Part shown: piece after piece, positions 8,142 through 17,900 of the stretch
Layout of the letters: each line of letters begins with the position of its first letter
How positions within the stretch are numbered: position 1 is the first letter of the stretch
Assembly: GCA_965199555.1 (NCBI GenBank)
Contig: CBDASJ010000008.1
Coordinates: 186,001 to 250,000 of the forward strand
Direction of reading: 5' to 3'
Length of the DNA: 64,000 nt
Origin: LMUY01 sp965199555
Lineage (GTDB): Bacteria; Pseudomonadota; Alphaproteobacteria; Acetobacterales; Acetobacteraceae
The notes under the pieces: generated by a model
Databases searched by the model: none
What the model was told of the DNA's origin: nothing
What the model saw: only the letters and a program-made list of their open reading frames with translations
Position numbers and translations under genes: made by a program

Positions 8142-9029
8142 CTACTCCGCCGCGTCGGCGACGGCCTGGCCCGGCGGCAACCGGGCACGGAGCCGGCGGA
8201 TGCGGCGCGGGTCGGCGTCCAGCACGCGGAACTCCATGCCCGAAGGGTGGGTCACCACCTCCCCACGCGACGGCACCCGGCCGGCAATGGTGAAGATCAA
8301 CCCGCCCACCGTGTCGATGTCGGCAGAGCGCTCATCCTCCGTCAGCACCGCGCCGAACCGCGTCTCGAACTCGCCGACCGGCAGCCGGGCGTCCAGATCC
8401 AGCGTGCCGTCCGGCCGTTCGGTGACCAGCGGCTTGTCTTCTTCGTCATGCTCGTCGGCGATGTCGCCGGTGATGGTCTCGACCAAGTCCTCGATGGTGA
8501 CCAGCCCGTCGATGCCGCCGTACTCGTCCACCACCAGCGCCAAATGGATGCGCGCCTGGCGCATCTGCAGCAGCAGGTCGAGCACCGGCACCTGCGGCGC
8601 CACCATCAGCGGCGTGCGCACGATGCTTTCCAGCTCGAACGCGTCGGCGCGGCCGACATAGCCGAACACGTCCTTGATGTGGATCATGCCGACGATGTCG
8701 TCCAACTGCTCGCGGAACACCGGCAGGCGTGAATGGCCCTCACGCCGGATCTGCTCCAACGCCTGGTCCAGCGTCACGTCCACAGGCATGGCGACGATGT
8801 CGGCCCGCGGGATCATCACGTCGTCGGCGGTGGTGCCGCGCATGCGCAGCACGTTGGCGATCAGCGAGCGTTCCTGTCGATCCAGTTCCGGCAGCACGCC
8901 GGGCTCCTGCGGCGCGTCGGCCGCTTCCTGCACCAGTTCGGCGATGCTTTCGCGCAGGCTGTGCTCGCCCCGCCGCCACAGCCGCTGGCGCAGGCGGCGC
9001 AGCAACAATTGGCCAAGCGTTTCGCTCAT
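8142..9029 (-). CDS. corC: CBS-domain protein CorC/HlyC family
   Basis: A 295-residue cytosolic protein with paired CBS domains (VMIPRADIVAMPVDVTLDQA; QVPVLDLLLQMRQARIHLAL, VVDEYGGIDGLVTIEDLVE) and a C-terminal CorC_HlyC domain (LPVGEFETRFGAVL, DTVGGLIFTIAGRVPSRGE). Proteins of this type are linked to magnesium/cobalt efflux, but the exact activity is unsettled. Unlike longer relatives it has no membrane DUF21 domain. The start ATG overlaps the ybeY stop (ATGA), giving MSETLGQLL. It belongs to the miaB-phoH-ybeY-corC unit. Confidence 0.92.
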   Translation of the reverse strand: MSETLGQLLLRRLRQRLWRRGEHSLRESIAELVQEAADAPQEPGVLPELDRQERSLIANVLRMRGTTADDVMIPRADIVAMPVDVTLDQALEQIRREGHSRLPVFREQLDDIVGMIHIKDVFGYVGRADAFELESIVRTPLMVAPQVPVLDLLLQMRQARIHLALVVDEYGGIDGLVTIEDLVETITGDIADEHDEEDKPLVTERPDGTLDLDARLPVGEFETRFGAVLTEDERSADIDTVGGLIFTIAGRVPSRGEVVTHPSGMEFRVLDADPRRIRRLRARLPPGQAVADAAE

Positions 9030-9472
9030 GTATGGCGCCAAGGGTTGGGCACGCGCAGGCGGTGCAGGATGCGGGTTTCGCGACGTTCCATGCGGCGGGC
9101 CTCGCCGGCGCCGCCATGGTCGTGGCCGTCCAGGTGCAAGGCGCCGTGTACCACCAGATGCGCCATGACATGCGCGGCGCGGCGCCCGGCCGCCCGCGCC
9201 TCGCGCCGGACCACGCCGGCGGCCAGGACCACGTCGCCGGTGTCGAAGGTCAGCACATTGGTCGGCTTGTTGCGGCCGCGGTGCCGCGCGTTCAACTGTT
9301 TCACAGTACGGTCGGACGCGAGGACCACAGTACCCACCCCGCCCGCCGCCAGCGCCGCGCGGGCGGCCAGGCGATCGGCCCCTGGCACCATGCGGCGCCA
9401 CGCCCGTTCCGCCACGATAACCGCGAAAGCCTGCCCCGGCTGGGGAAGGCTTCGACTACTTGGAGGCTCCAT
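9026..9472 (-). CDS. ybeY: Endoribonuclease YbeY
   Basis: A 148-residue zinc-dependent RNase for 16S rRNA 3'-end maturation and ribosome quality control. The metal motif H-x3-H-x5-H is visible in HVMAHLVVHGALHLDGHDH; upstream the family segment LNARHRGRNKPTNVLTFD is intact. The ATG giving MEPPSSRSL was chosen; it overlaps the end of phoH by 17 bases. The N-terminal 20 residues are poorly conserved, so a slightly different start is possible. Confidence 0.92.
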   Translation of the reverse strand: MEPPSSRSLPQPGQAFAVIVAERAWRRMVPGADRLAARAALAAGGVGTVVLASDRTVKQLNARHRGRNKPTNVLTFDTGDVVLAAGVVRREARAAGRRAAHVMAHLVVHGALHLDGHDHGGAGEARRMERRETRILHRLRVPNPWRHT

Positions 9473-10514
9473 CACTCTCCCGCTTGGCGCGGCCCCGCGT
9501 GTCCCGCTCGGCCACCGCACGCTGCTCGTAAGCATCCACTATACGCGCAACCAGCGGATGACGCACCACGTCGCGAACGTCGAAGCGGTTGACGCCGATG
9601 CCCTGCACGCCCTCCAACGTGTCCAGCGCTTCCCGCAGGCCGGAGCGGGTGCCCGGCGGCAGGTCCACCTGGCTGAGGTCGCCCGTGATCACCATGCGTG
9701 TGCCTTCCCCCATGCGGGTGAGGAACATCTTCATCTGCGCCGGCGTGGTGTTCTGTGCCTCATCCAGAATAACAAAGGCGTGGCTGAGCGTGCGGCCGCG
9801 CATGAACGCCAGCGGTGCGACCTCGATCTCTCCGGTGCCGATGCGGCGGGCCATCTGGTCGCCCGGCATCATGTCCCCCAGGGCGTCGTAGAGCGGGCGC
9901 AGATACGGGTCGACCTTCTCCTTCATGTCGCCGGGCAGGAAGCCGAGCCGCTCGCCGGCCTCCACCGCCGGGCGGGACAGCACGATGCGCTCCACCTGCC
10001 CGGCCGCCAGCATGGCCACGGCCTGCGCCACCGCCAGGTAGGTCTTGCCCGTGCCGGCCGGGCCGATGCCGAACACCATCTCGAACCGGCCGAGCATCTC
10101 CATATAGGCGGATTGCCCGGGCGAGCGCGGCCCGACCGAGCCGCGGCGGGTGCGGATCGCCGGCAGGTCGGACAGCGGCAGCCGCGGATCCGGCTCCACC
10201 ACGCGGGCATTGGTCATGCGGATGGCCGCGTCCACATCCGCGCTGGCGACGCCCTGCCCGGCCCGCAAGCGCTGCCACAAGCCGGCGAGCGCGGCCTGCG
10301 CTGCCTCCACCCGCTGTGGGTCGCCGTTGATGGACACGCGATTGCCGCGGCAGGCCAAGCGCACGCCAAGCCCCTGTTCCAGCCGGGACAAATGCCGGTC
10401 GTGGTCGCCCAGCAGCAACGGCAGCAAGGCGTTGTCCTCGAACTGCATCGTCACGGCGCGGGCGGGCAGGCCGGCGGGGATGGCGGCGGCAAGGACCGGG
10501 GCGGGTTGTGTCAA
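9456..10514 (-). CDS. phoH: PhoH-like ATPase (YbeZ)
   Basis: A 352-residue PhoH-family NTPase that works with YbeY in RNA metabolism. Walker A is FGIGPAGTGKTYLAVA, Walker B is AFVILDEAQNTTPAQMK, and the ITGDLSQVDLP motif is present. The start is uncertain. A TTG overlapping the miaB stop (TTGA) is preceded by GAGGAG about 11 bases upstream, while the internal ATG before QFEDNALLP has no Shine-Dalgarno sequence. The TTG is therefore preferred, as for rimI in this window. The C-terminal RDTRGRAKRESDGASK tail is basic. Confidence 0.9.
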   Translation of the reverse strand: MTQPAPVLAAAIPAGLPARAVTMQFEDNALLPLLLGDHDRHLSRLEQGLGVRLACRGNRVSINGDPQRVEAAQAALAGLWQRLRAGQGVASADVDAAIRMTNARVVEPDPRLPLSDLPAIRTRRGSVGPRSPGQSAYMEMLGRFEMVFGIGPAGTGKTYLAVAQAVAMLAAGQVERIVLSRPAVEAGERLGFLPGDMKEKVDPYLRPLYDALGDMMPGDQMARRIGTGEIEVAPLAFMRGRTLSHAFVILDEAQNTTPAQMKMFLTRMGEGTRMVITGDLSQVDLPPGTRSGLREALDTLEGVQGIGVNRFDVRDVVRHPLVARIVDAYEQRAVAERDTRGRAKRESDGASK

Positions 10515-11866
10515 GCGCGGGCAAGCTCCTCTACGGGGTGGCCTGTCAGGGATGTGGGGGTGGTCGCGCTGATCCGCACCGGGATTTCGGTGCCAATCAG
10601 CGTTGCGGGGCCGGAAAAATGCACCGGTTGCAGGGCGGGGGTGCGGCCACCCAACTGGCCCGGACGGCGGCCCGGATGGGTGACGAGCACGGACACGACC
10701 TGCCCGAGGCTGGCGGCGTTGAATGCCCCCTGCCCGTCGCGCAACGCGGCCTGCAGCTCCTGCAAGCGGGCATCCTTCACCGCTTCCGGCACCTGGCCCG
10801 GCGCGCCGGCAGCCGGGGTGCCGGGCCGGGGCGAGTACTTGAAAGAATACGCCTGGGCGAACCCGACTTCCCGCACCAGCGCCATGGTCGCGGCGTGGTC
10901 GGCATCCGTTTCCCCGGGATGGCCGACGATGAAGTCGGAGGACAGGGCCAGGTCCGGCCGGGCGTCGCGCAGCCTGTCTACCAGACGCCGATAGTGGTCG
11001 GCGGTGTGACGGCGGTTCATCGCCGTCAGCATCCGGTCGGAGCCGGATTGCACCGGCAAATGCAGGAACGGCATCAGCGCCGACACGTCGCGATGCGCCG
11101 CCACCAGGGCGTCCGTCATGTCGCGCGGATGGCTGGTGGTGTAGCGGATGCGCAACAGTCCCGGCATCGCCGCCAGCGCCCGCACCAGTTCGGCCAAGCC
11201 CCAGCGCACGCCGTCCGGGCCGGGCGCCGCCCAAGCGTTGACGTTCTGCCCCAGCAGCGTGATCTCCCGCGTGCCGCCCGCCACCATGCGGCGTGCTTCG
11301 GCCAGCACGGCCATCGCCGGGCGGCTCATTTCCGCCCCGCGGGTGTAGGGCACCACGCAGAACGAGCAGAACTTGTCGCAGCCCTCCTGCACGGTGAGGA
11401 AGGCCGTCAGCCCCTGGCTCGCCGCCTGCTCCGGCAAAGCGTCGAACTTCTCCACCGTCGTGAAGTCGGTCTCGATCACCGTTCCCGTCGCGCGGGCGGC
11501 GCGCGCCACCATCTCCGGCAGGCGGTGGTAGGTTTGCGGGCCGAGCACGATGTCCACGAACGGCGCGCGGCGGAGCAGCGCCTCGCCCTCCGCCTGCGCC
11601 ACGCAACCTGCCACGGCCAGCACCGTGCGCTGGCCGGCAACGGCGCGGGCTTCCTTGATCCTGCGCAGCCGGCCCAGCTCGGAAAACACCTTTTCCGCCG
11701 CCCGGTCGCGGATGTGGCAGGTGTTGAGGATCACCATGTCCGCGTCGTCGGGCGTTTCCGTCGGCCCATACCCGAGCGGCGCCAGCACGTCCGCCATGCG
11801 GGCGCTGTCATACACGTTCATCTGGCAGCCCCACGTGATGACGTGCAGGCGCTTGGGCTGGGTCAT
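10511..11866 (-). CDS. miaB: tRNA-2-methylthio-N6-dimethylallyladenosine synthase
   Basis: A 451-residue radical-SAM methylthiotransferase acting on adenosine-37 of tRNAs. The N-terminal UPF0004 domain has Cys in ITWGCQMNVYDS, LNTCHIRD and AVAGCVAQ. The radical-SAM domain has CxxxCxxC in QEGCDKFCSFCVVPYTRG, and a C-terminal TRAM domain ends the protein (VSVLVTHPGR...). The start is the ATG of MTQPKRLHVITWG; the longer upstream frame is not family-like. It leads the phoH-ybeY-corC chain by overlap. Confidence 0.95.
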   Translation of the reverse strand: MTQPKRLHVITWGCQMNVYDSARMADVLAPLGYGPTETPDDADMVILNTCHIRDRAAEKVFSELGRLRRIKEARAVAGQRTVLAVAGCVAQAEGEALLRRAPFVDIVLGPQTYHRLPEMVARAARATGTVIETDFTTVEKFDALPEQAASQGLTAFLTVQEGCDKFCSFCVVPYTRGAEMSRPAMAVLAEARRMVAGGTREITLLGQNVNAWAAPGPDGVRWGLAELVRALAAMPGLLRIRYTTSHPRDMTDALVAAHRDVSALMPFLHLPVQSGSDRMLTAMNRRHTADHYRRLVDRLRDARPDLALSSDFIVGHPGETDADHAATMALVREVGFAQAYSFKYSPRPGTPAAGAPGQVPEAVKDARLQELQAALRDGQGAFNAASLGQVVSVLVTHPGRRPGQLGGRTPALQPVHFSGPATLIGTEIPVRISATTPTSLTGHPVEELARA

Positions 11867-12023
11867 GCGGCGGGTTGCATCCAGGCACCGCCCCCGGACG
11901 AGCCCGGCAGCGAAGCAGGAGCACTTATCCTCACGCGCGGGCGGGTCAAGGTCCGCAGCCGATTCGGCCTCCGGTTTGGTACTCAAACAGTGCCAGGCCG
12001 CGGGTGGGTCCTGTCAAGAACCG

Positions 12024-12965
12024 TTATGCCGCCGCCGGTGCCAAACGCCGGGCGGTGGTGATGGCGACCGCCCGCTCCTCCCGGTTCTGCCGCATGGCGG
12101 CGGCCCCTCCGGCCACGGCGTCCCACGCGACCTGGGCCAGTACCTTCCGGTTCGGGAAGTCCCGCGGGTCGAGCGGCGGGTGGACCAGCACGGTGACGCG
12201 CAGGCCGCGCCACTGCGCCAAGCGCCAGAAATGGCTGCTGAGCTCCATGTCGCCGTACCACGCGAACACCGCGCGGGTGCTCCGCCGGGTGGGCAGGCCG
12301 CCCAGGCGGTCGTACACCACCGAGATCGGCTGGATCAGCGGCGGCTCCTCGCCTTCCGCGACCGAAAAGAAGGCGGAGCGGAACGGCAGCACCCGGCTGC
12401 CGTCGGAGCTGGTGCCTTCGGGGAACAGCATCAAATTGTCCCCTGCCAGCAACCGCGACCGCATGTCGTCGCGCTCCCGCCCGGTGGCGCCGCGGGTGCG
12501 GGTCACAAACACGGTGCGGCCCAGCCGGGCGACCAGGTTGATGCCGGGCCAGGACGCGATGGCGTCCTTGGACACGAAGCACGCTTCGAACCGCCCGCCC
12601 AGCACCGGGATGTCCAGCCAGGAACTGTGGTTGGCGGCATACACGATCCGCCGTCCTTGCCCGCGCGCGACCGGTGCCCCGATCGTGCGGACGCGCAAGC
12701 CGATCAGCCCGCTGAACGCCGCCCAGTAGACCCGGGCGAACACCACCTTGCCGCGGCCCGGCAGCACCAGCAGCACCGCCTGGATGACGCAGCAGACCAG
12801 CGTCCAGGCGAGCGCCACCAGCCCGCGCCGCGCCACGCGAAGGCCGCGCAACACCCGCCGCACCGGGGAGATCGTGTCCGGCCAAAGGCTGCCATCCGCC
12901 GCCGGAATGGGCGGCCGGCTGTCGCGCCGTGCGATCAGCCGCCGGCTGCTGGTTTGGGCTGCCAT
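12024..12965 (-). CDS. 1-acylglycerol-3-phosphate acyltransferase family protein (PlsC type)
   Basis: A 313-residue membrane-associated acyltransferase. Motif I is ANHSSWLDIPVLG (HxxxxD), motif III is LMLFPEGTSSDGSRVLPFRS, and a hydrophobic segment at about residues 48-70 (VALAWTLVCCVIQAVLLVLP) anchors it. It could make phosphatidic acid (PlsC) or acylate lyso-ornithine lipid (OlsA); the OlsB-like gene about 7.5 kb away on the same strand makes OlsA worth considering. The start ATG gives MAAQTSSRR. It is divergent from tamA across 96 bases and is followed by a 157-base gap before miaB. Confidence 0.85.
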   Translation of the reverse strand: MAAQTSSRRLIARRDSRPPIPAADGSLWPDTISPVRRVLRGLRVARRGLVALAWTLVCCVIQAVLLVLPGRGKVVFARVYWAAFSGLIGLRVRTIGAPVARGQGRRIVYAANHSSWLDIPVLGGRFEACFVSKDAIASWPGINLVARLGRTVFVTRTRGATGRERDDMRSRLLAGDNLMLFPEGTSSDGSRVLPFRSAFFSVAEGEEPPLIQPISVVYDRLGGLPTRRSTRAVFAWYGDMELSSHFWRLAQWRGLRVTVLVHPPLDPRDFPNRKVLAQVAWDAVAGGAAAMRQNREERAVAITTARRLAPAAA

Positions 12966-13061
12966 GGCTGCAAAACTAGCGTGGTGGGGCACGTTGAACA
13001 ATGACGAAGCAACGACATGGCTTCTCGTGCGCTGCCGCGATTGCCTGTATAGCGGCACGGC

Positions 13062-14909
13062 ATGCCTCGTGGCCGCACCCTTCGACGCCTGGCGCTGTTC
13101 GCGGCCGTGGCCACCACCGTGCAGCCGCCGGCGCATGCGGCCGACCCGCAGCCATACGACGTGGCCATCGCATCCACCGGCGACGGCGCGGTGGACCGCG
13201 CGCTGCACGACAGCTCCACCCTGGTGTCGCTGAAGACCAGCGCGCCGGTCGGGCCGTTCGCCCTGGTCACCCGTGCCCAGGGCGACGTTTCGCGGCTGGA
13301 AACGGCGCTGCACAGCTTCGGCTATTATGACGGGCATGCCACGATCCGGATCGACGGCCGCGCGCTGGACGATCCGGGCCTGCCGGACGCGCTGTCCGCC
13401 AAGCCGGCCGGCGCCAACGCCGCCATCACCGTTTCGGTGGAACGCGGCCCCGTGTTCCACCTGCGCCACGTGACGGTGGACGGCCCGGTGTCGGACGCGG
13501 ACCGGGCCAAGCTGGGCATCGCGCCGGGCGACCCGGCGATCGCCAGCACCGTGCTGGCGGCGCAAGGCAACCTGCTGGCCGCCTTGCGCGACAACGGCCA
13601 CGCCTTGGCGAAGGTCAGCGCGCCGGACGCGGTGGAAACGCCGGCGGACAAGGTGCTGGACATCACCTTCCACGTCGATCCGGGGCCGCGGGTGGATATC
13701 GGCGCGATCGACGTCAACGGGTTGGTCGTCACCAACGACAGTTATGTCCGCCGCCGCCTGCTGGTGCATAGCGGGGAGCTGTACAACCCGGCCGCCATCG
13801 AGCGGGCGCGGGAAGACCTGTCGGCCAGCGGCGTGTTCTCCTCCGTGGACGCGCGCATCCCAGACCATTTGTCGCCCGACGGCACCATCCCGCTGTCCTT
13901 CACCGTCACGGAACGGGCGCGCCATGCCGTGGCGTTCAACGTCGCGTATTCGACGGATACCGGGCCGACGGCGGGGGTCACTTTCACCTACCGCAACGTG
14001 TTCGGCAACGCGGAAACGCTGAGCCTCGGCGCGGCGATCACCCAGGCGGAAACCGGCGCGGAGGTGAAGGGGCCGGGCTACAATTTCAACGCCACCTTCA
14101 CCCAGCCGGATTGGCTGCGGCGCGACCAGTCGCTCAGCTACAACGCGGCCTTTCTGAAGGAAAACCTCTACGCCTACAGCCGCAAGGCGGCACTCGCCGG
14201 CGTGTCGTTCAGCCGCAAGCTGTCCGAGCAGTGGAGCGCGTCCGCCGGGCTGAGCGCGGTGCAGGAGCGGGTGACGCAGGAAGGCTTGACCCAATCCTAC
14301 AGCCTGCTGGGCCTGCCGCTGGGCGTCACCTATGACAGCACCGGGCCGGAAGGCTTGTTCAACCCGACGCACGGCATCAAGGCCAAGCTGACCGTGACCC
14401 CGACCGAGCCGTTCGGCGGCCGCAGTTCGTTCTTCACGCTCGTCCAACTCAGCGGCTCCACCTACATCAACCTGGCGGATACCGAGGGGCGCAGCGTGAT
14501 CGCCTTGCGCGGGCTGGTGGGCACGACGCAGGGCGCCAGCACGTTCCAGATCCCGCCGGACCAGCGCTTCTACGCCGGCGGCAGCGCGACCGTGCGCGGC
14601 TACCGCTACCAATCGGTGGGTCCACTGTTCCCGAGCCAGCGGCCGACGGGCGGCAGTTCCGTGACTGCGGCGACGGTGGAATATCGGCAGCGCTTCGGGG
14701 AAAGCTTCGGCGCCGTGGCGTTCATCGACGCGGGCCAGGTCGGGCAAACCTCCGCACCGTTCACCGGCACGGTGTTCAGCGGCGTCGGCATCGGCGGCCG
14801 CTATTATACCAGCCTGGGGCCGATCCGGCTGGACATCGCCGTGCCGCTGAACAAGCGGCGCAAGGACGAGATCGCAGAAGCCTATGTTGGGCTGGGGCAG
14901 GCGTTCTGA
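13062..14909 (+). CDS. tamA: TamA, outer-membrane component of the TAM assembly complex
   Basis: A 615-residue Omp85-family protein. A signal peptide (LALFAAVATTVQPPAHA) is followed by three POTRA-like regions up to about residue 260 and then a 16-strand barrel. The Omp85 hallmark VRGYRY lies in GGSATVRGYRYQSVGPLF, and the protein ends in aromatic Phe (VGLGQAF), the outer-membrane beta-signal. With TamB it inserts outer-membrane proteins and helps move phospholipids. The stop overlaps the tamB start by one base (TGATG), so the two are translationally coupled. Confidence 0.92.
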   Translation: MPRGRTLRRLALFAAVATTVQPPAHAADPQPYDVAIASTGDGAVDRALHDSSTLVSLKTSAPVGPFALVTRAQGDVSRLETALHSFGYYDGHATIRIDGRALDDPGLPDALSAKPAGANAAITVSVERGPVFHLRHVTVDGPVSDADRAKLGIAPGDPAIASTVLAAQGNLLAALRDNGHALAKVSAPDAVETPADKVLDITFHVDPGPRVDIGAIDVNGLVVTNDSYVRRRLLVHSGELYNPAAIERAREDLSASGVFSSVDARIPDHLSPDGTIPLSFTVTERARHAVAFNVAYSTDTGPTAGVTFTYRNVFGNAETLSLGAAITQAETGAEVKGPGYNFNATFTQPDWLRRDQSLSYNAAFLKENLYAYSRKAALAGVSFSRKLSEQWSASAGLSAVQERVTQEGLTQSYSLLGLPLGVTYDSTGPEGLFNPTHGIKAKLTVTPTEPFGGRSSFFTLVQLSGSTYINLADTEGRSVIALRGLVGTTQGASTFQIPPDQRFYAGGSATVRGYRYQSVGPLFPSQRPTGGSSVTAATVEYRQRFGESFGAVAFIDAGQVGQTSAPFTGTVFSGVGIGGRYYTSLGPIRLDIAVPLNKRRKDEIAEAYVGLGQAF

Positions 14910-17900
14910 TGCGCAAGGTGCTCCGCATCGTAGCCTGGGTGGTCGGCGTGCTGGTGCTGGTGCCGGTGTTCGCCGTGCTGGCGGTCGTGCTGCTGTTGAA
15001 CATCAACCCGGGTCGCCGCCTGGCCGAGCGGCTCGCCGGGCAGTTCACAGGCGGCCAGGTGGCGCTGGTCGGCCTGGGCGGACGGTTCCCGGACGCGCTG
15101 CGGCTCGCCCACGCGGAAATCCGCGATACCGAAGGGACCTGGCTGTCGCTGGACGACGTGGCCCTGGACTGGTCGCCCTTGGCGCTGCTGCATCGCGAAG
15201 CGCGGGTGGACCTGCTCAGCGCCGGCCGCATCCAGGTGGCGCGGCTGCCGGTGCCGAACCCCAACGCGCCGCAGCCGGCCCCCACCAGCAACACGCCGTT
15301 CTCCCTGCCCGTCCGGGTGACCGTCGCGGCGCTGCATGCTCACCGCATCGACATCGCCGCCCCCGTCGCCGGCGTTGCCGCCGCTCTGGCCTTGGACGGC
15401 TCCGCGCACGTGGCGTCGCTGCAGGACGGCGATGCCGAGCTCACGGTCGACCGGCTGGACAGCGCCGGCAGCTACGCGGTGCGGGGCCGCATCGACCCGG
15501 CCCATGTGGCGGCGACGCTCCAGGTGTCGGAACCCGCCCAGGGCCTGATCGCGTCGGTCGCCAAGCTGCCGGACATCGGCGCCATCAAGCTGAACGCCCA
15601 AATGGACGGGCCGCGCACAGCAGAGGTGACGGCGCTGGACCTGTCCGCCGGGCCGTTGCGCGCCAACGCCAAGGGGACGGTGGACCTGGCTGGCCAATCC
15701 GCAGACCTCGACGTCACCGCTAATGCGCCGGCCATGACCCCGGCGCCCGGCGTGTCCTGGCGCTCCGTGGCGCTGGACACCCATGTGCATGGCCCGTTCA
15801 CCAGGCCGGACGCGACCGGCACGTTGCGCGTGGCGGATTTGGCGGCTGGCGGGGCGCAGATTGCCACGCTTGCGGCGGATGTGTCGGGCAATGCCGGCGC
15901 GGCCGCGTTGCGCGCCACGGTCGAAGGGCTGCGCATTCCAGGGCCGCAGCCCAGCCTGTTCGCTTCCGCGCCGCTCACCCTGCAAGCGGATGCCCGGCTG
16001 GATGACCCGGCCCGGCCGGTGACGTTCAGCCTCAACCATCCGCTGCTGCAAGCGACTGGCCATGCCAACACCGGCGGCGCCATTTCGGCCCATGTCGACC
16101 TGACCGCGCCGGATCTGCAGCCGCTGGCCGCCGCCGGGGGCGTGGATTTGCGCGGGCGCACGCGGCTTGCCGTGGACGCGGCGATAGCGGGCGGCACCAC
16201 CACGGTCACGGCCGACGGCACGCTGGGGATCACCGGCGGGTTGGCCCCCGTGCCGGGGCTGGTCGGCGACAACGCCACGCTCGGCGTGACGGCGGCGCTG
16301 GCCGGCAGCGACATCACCATCAGCCGGGCGCAACTGAACGGCCGCACGGTCAACCTGGCCGCCAGCGGCACGGACAAGGCGGGCGCGCTGGACGTACACT
16401 ATAAGGTGGGCCTCACCGACCTTGCGGTGCTGGCGTCCAGCGTCGAGGGCGCGGTGACCCTGGATGGCACGGCAAAGGGGCCGGCAGATAATCTGGCAGT
16501 GGCGGCCAAGCTGGCCGGCGATTTCGGCACCAAGGGGCTGCCGCGCGGCCCGGTGAGCGTGACGCTGGACGCGAGCGGCCTGCCGGGCAAGCCCGTGGGC
16601 AGCCTGGTCGCGCAGGGCACGCTCGAGGCATCGCCGCTCACCCTGTCGCTGCATGCCGACCGCGCCGCCGACGGCACGCTGCACGCCACGATCGACAAGG
16701 CGGACTGGAAAAGCCTGCACGCCGAGGGTGGCGTGAGCCTGCCACCGGGCGCCACCCTGCCCCTGGGCAGGATCAGCCTGCGCATGACCCGGTTGGACGA
16801 GCTGCGGCCGTTGGTGGGCCAGGCCGTCAGCGGCAGCGTGTCCGCCGAAGCGGAGTTGCAGCCGGGCGGCACCGCGAAGCTCGACCTCGATGCCACCGAG
16901 GCCGGCATCCCCGGCAGCCGCGTGGCACGCGCGGTGCTGTCCGCCCGGGTGAGCGATCCCACCACCCACCCGGTGGTGGCCGCCACGCTGGACGCGACCG
17001 GCATCGAGGCCGGCGGCATCGGCGGCTCCGCCAAGCTGGCGGTGAACGGGCCGGAGGACGCGCTGGGCCTGCGGCTGTCGGCGGGGTTGACCAACCTGGC
17101 CGGCGCCAACGCCACGGTCACCAGCAGCGCCACGCTCAACCTGGTGGCCAAGGCGGTGCAGCTCGCCGCGCTGCAAGCGGAATGGAAGAACCAGACGGTG
17201 CGCCTGCTGGCCCCGGCCCGCATCAGCTTCGGCGACGGCGTGGCGGTGGACCGCCTGCGGATCGGCTTGCAGCAAGCGGTGCTGGACCTTGCCGGCCGCG
17301 TCACCCCGGCGCTGAACCTGACTGCCTCCTTGCGGGGCGTGACGCCGGACCTGGCCAAGCCGTTCGCCCCCGGCGTGGACGCGGCCGGGGAGATCGGCGC
17401 GGACGCAAAGCTGACCGGCACCCCGGCGGCACCAACCGGTACCGTGCGGTTGACGGCGACCGGGCTGCACATGCGCACCGGCGAAGCCCGCGCGCTGCCG
17501 CCGGCCAACATCACCGCCACCGCGCAGCTCGCCGGCAAATCGGCCACGGTGGATGCGCGGCTGACCGCCGGCCGGTCCAACCTGGCGGTGACCGGGCGTG
17601 TCCCGCTGGGCGCCGGCGCGTTGGCGATCCGGGCGACCGGTGGGGCGGACCTCGCCTTGCTGGACCCGGTGCTGGCGCCGGACGGCCGGCGCGCCCGCGG
17701 CCAGGTGGCGCTGGATGTCGGCGTGAACGGCACCGCCACCGCCCCGCTGATCGACGGCACGGTCACGCTGGCGAACGGCGAAGTGCAGGATTTCGGCCAG
17801 GGCGTGCGCATCACCGCGTTGGCGGCGACGATCCGCGCCAGCGGCGACACGATCCGCATCGCCAGCCTCACCGGGCAGGCTGGCCCCGGCACCTTGTCGG

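Noticed and set aside
8733..10994. A 753-codon plus-strand frame over corC, ybeY and phoH
   Set aside because: It is antisense to three recognised genes and has shadow-type composition without domains.
10515..11606. Apparent fusion of phoH with a long upstream frame
   Set aside because: The upstream part overlaps miaB in another frame and has no recognisable domain; phoH starts near the miaB stop.
12966..14747. Apparent N-terminal extension of the PlsC-type protein into tamA
   Set aside because: The open frame continues upstream only because of GC-rich antisense sequence; homology begins at about 12965 and tamA occupies the other strand.
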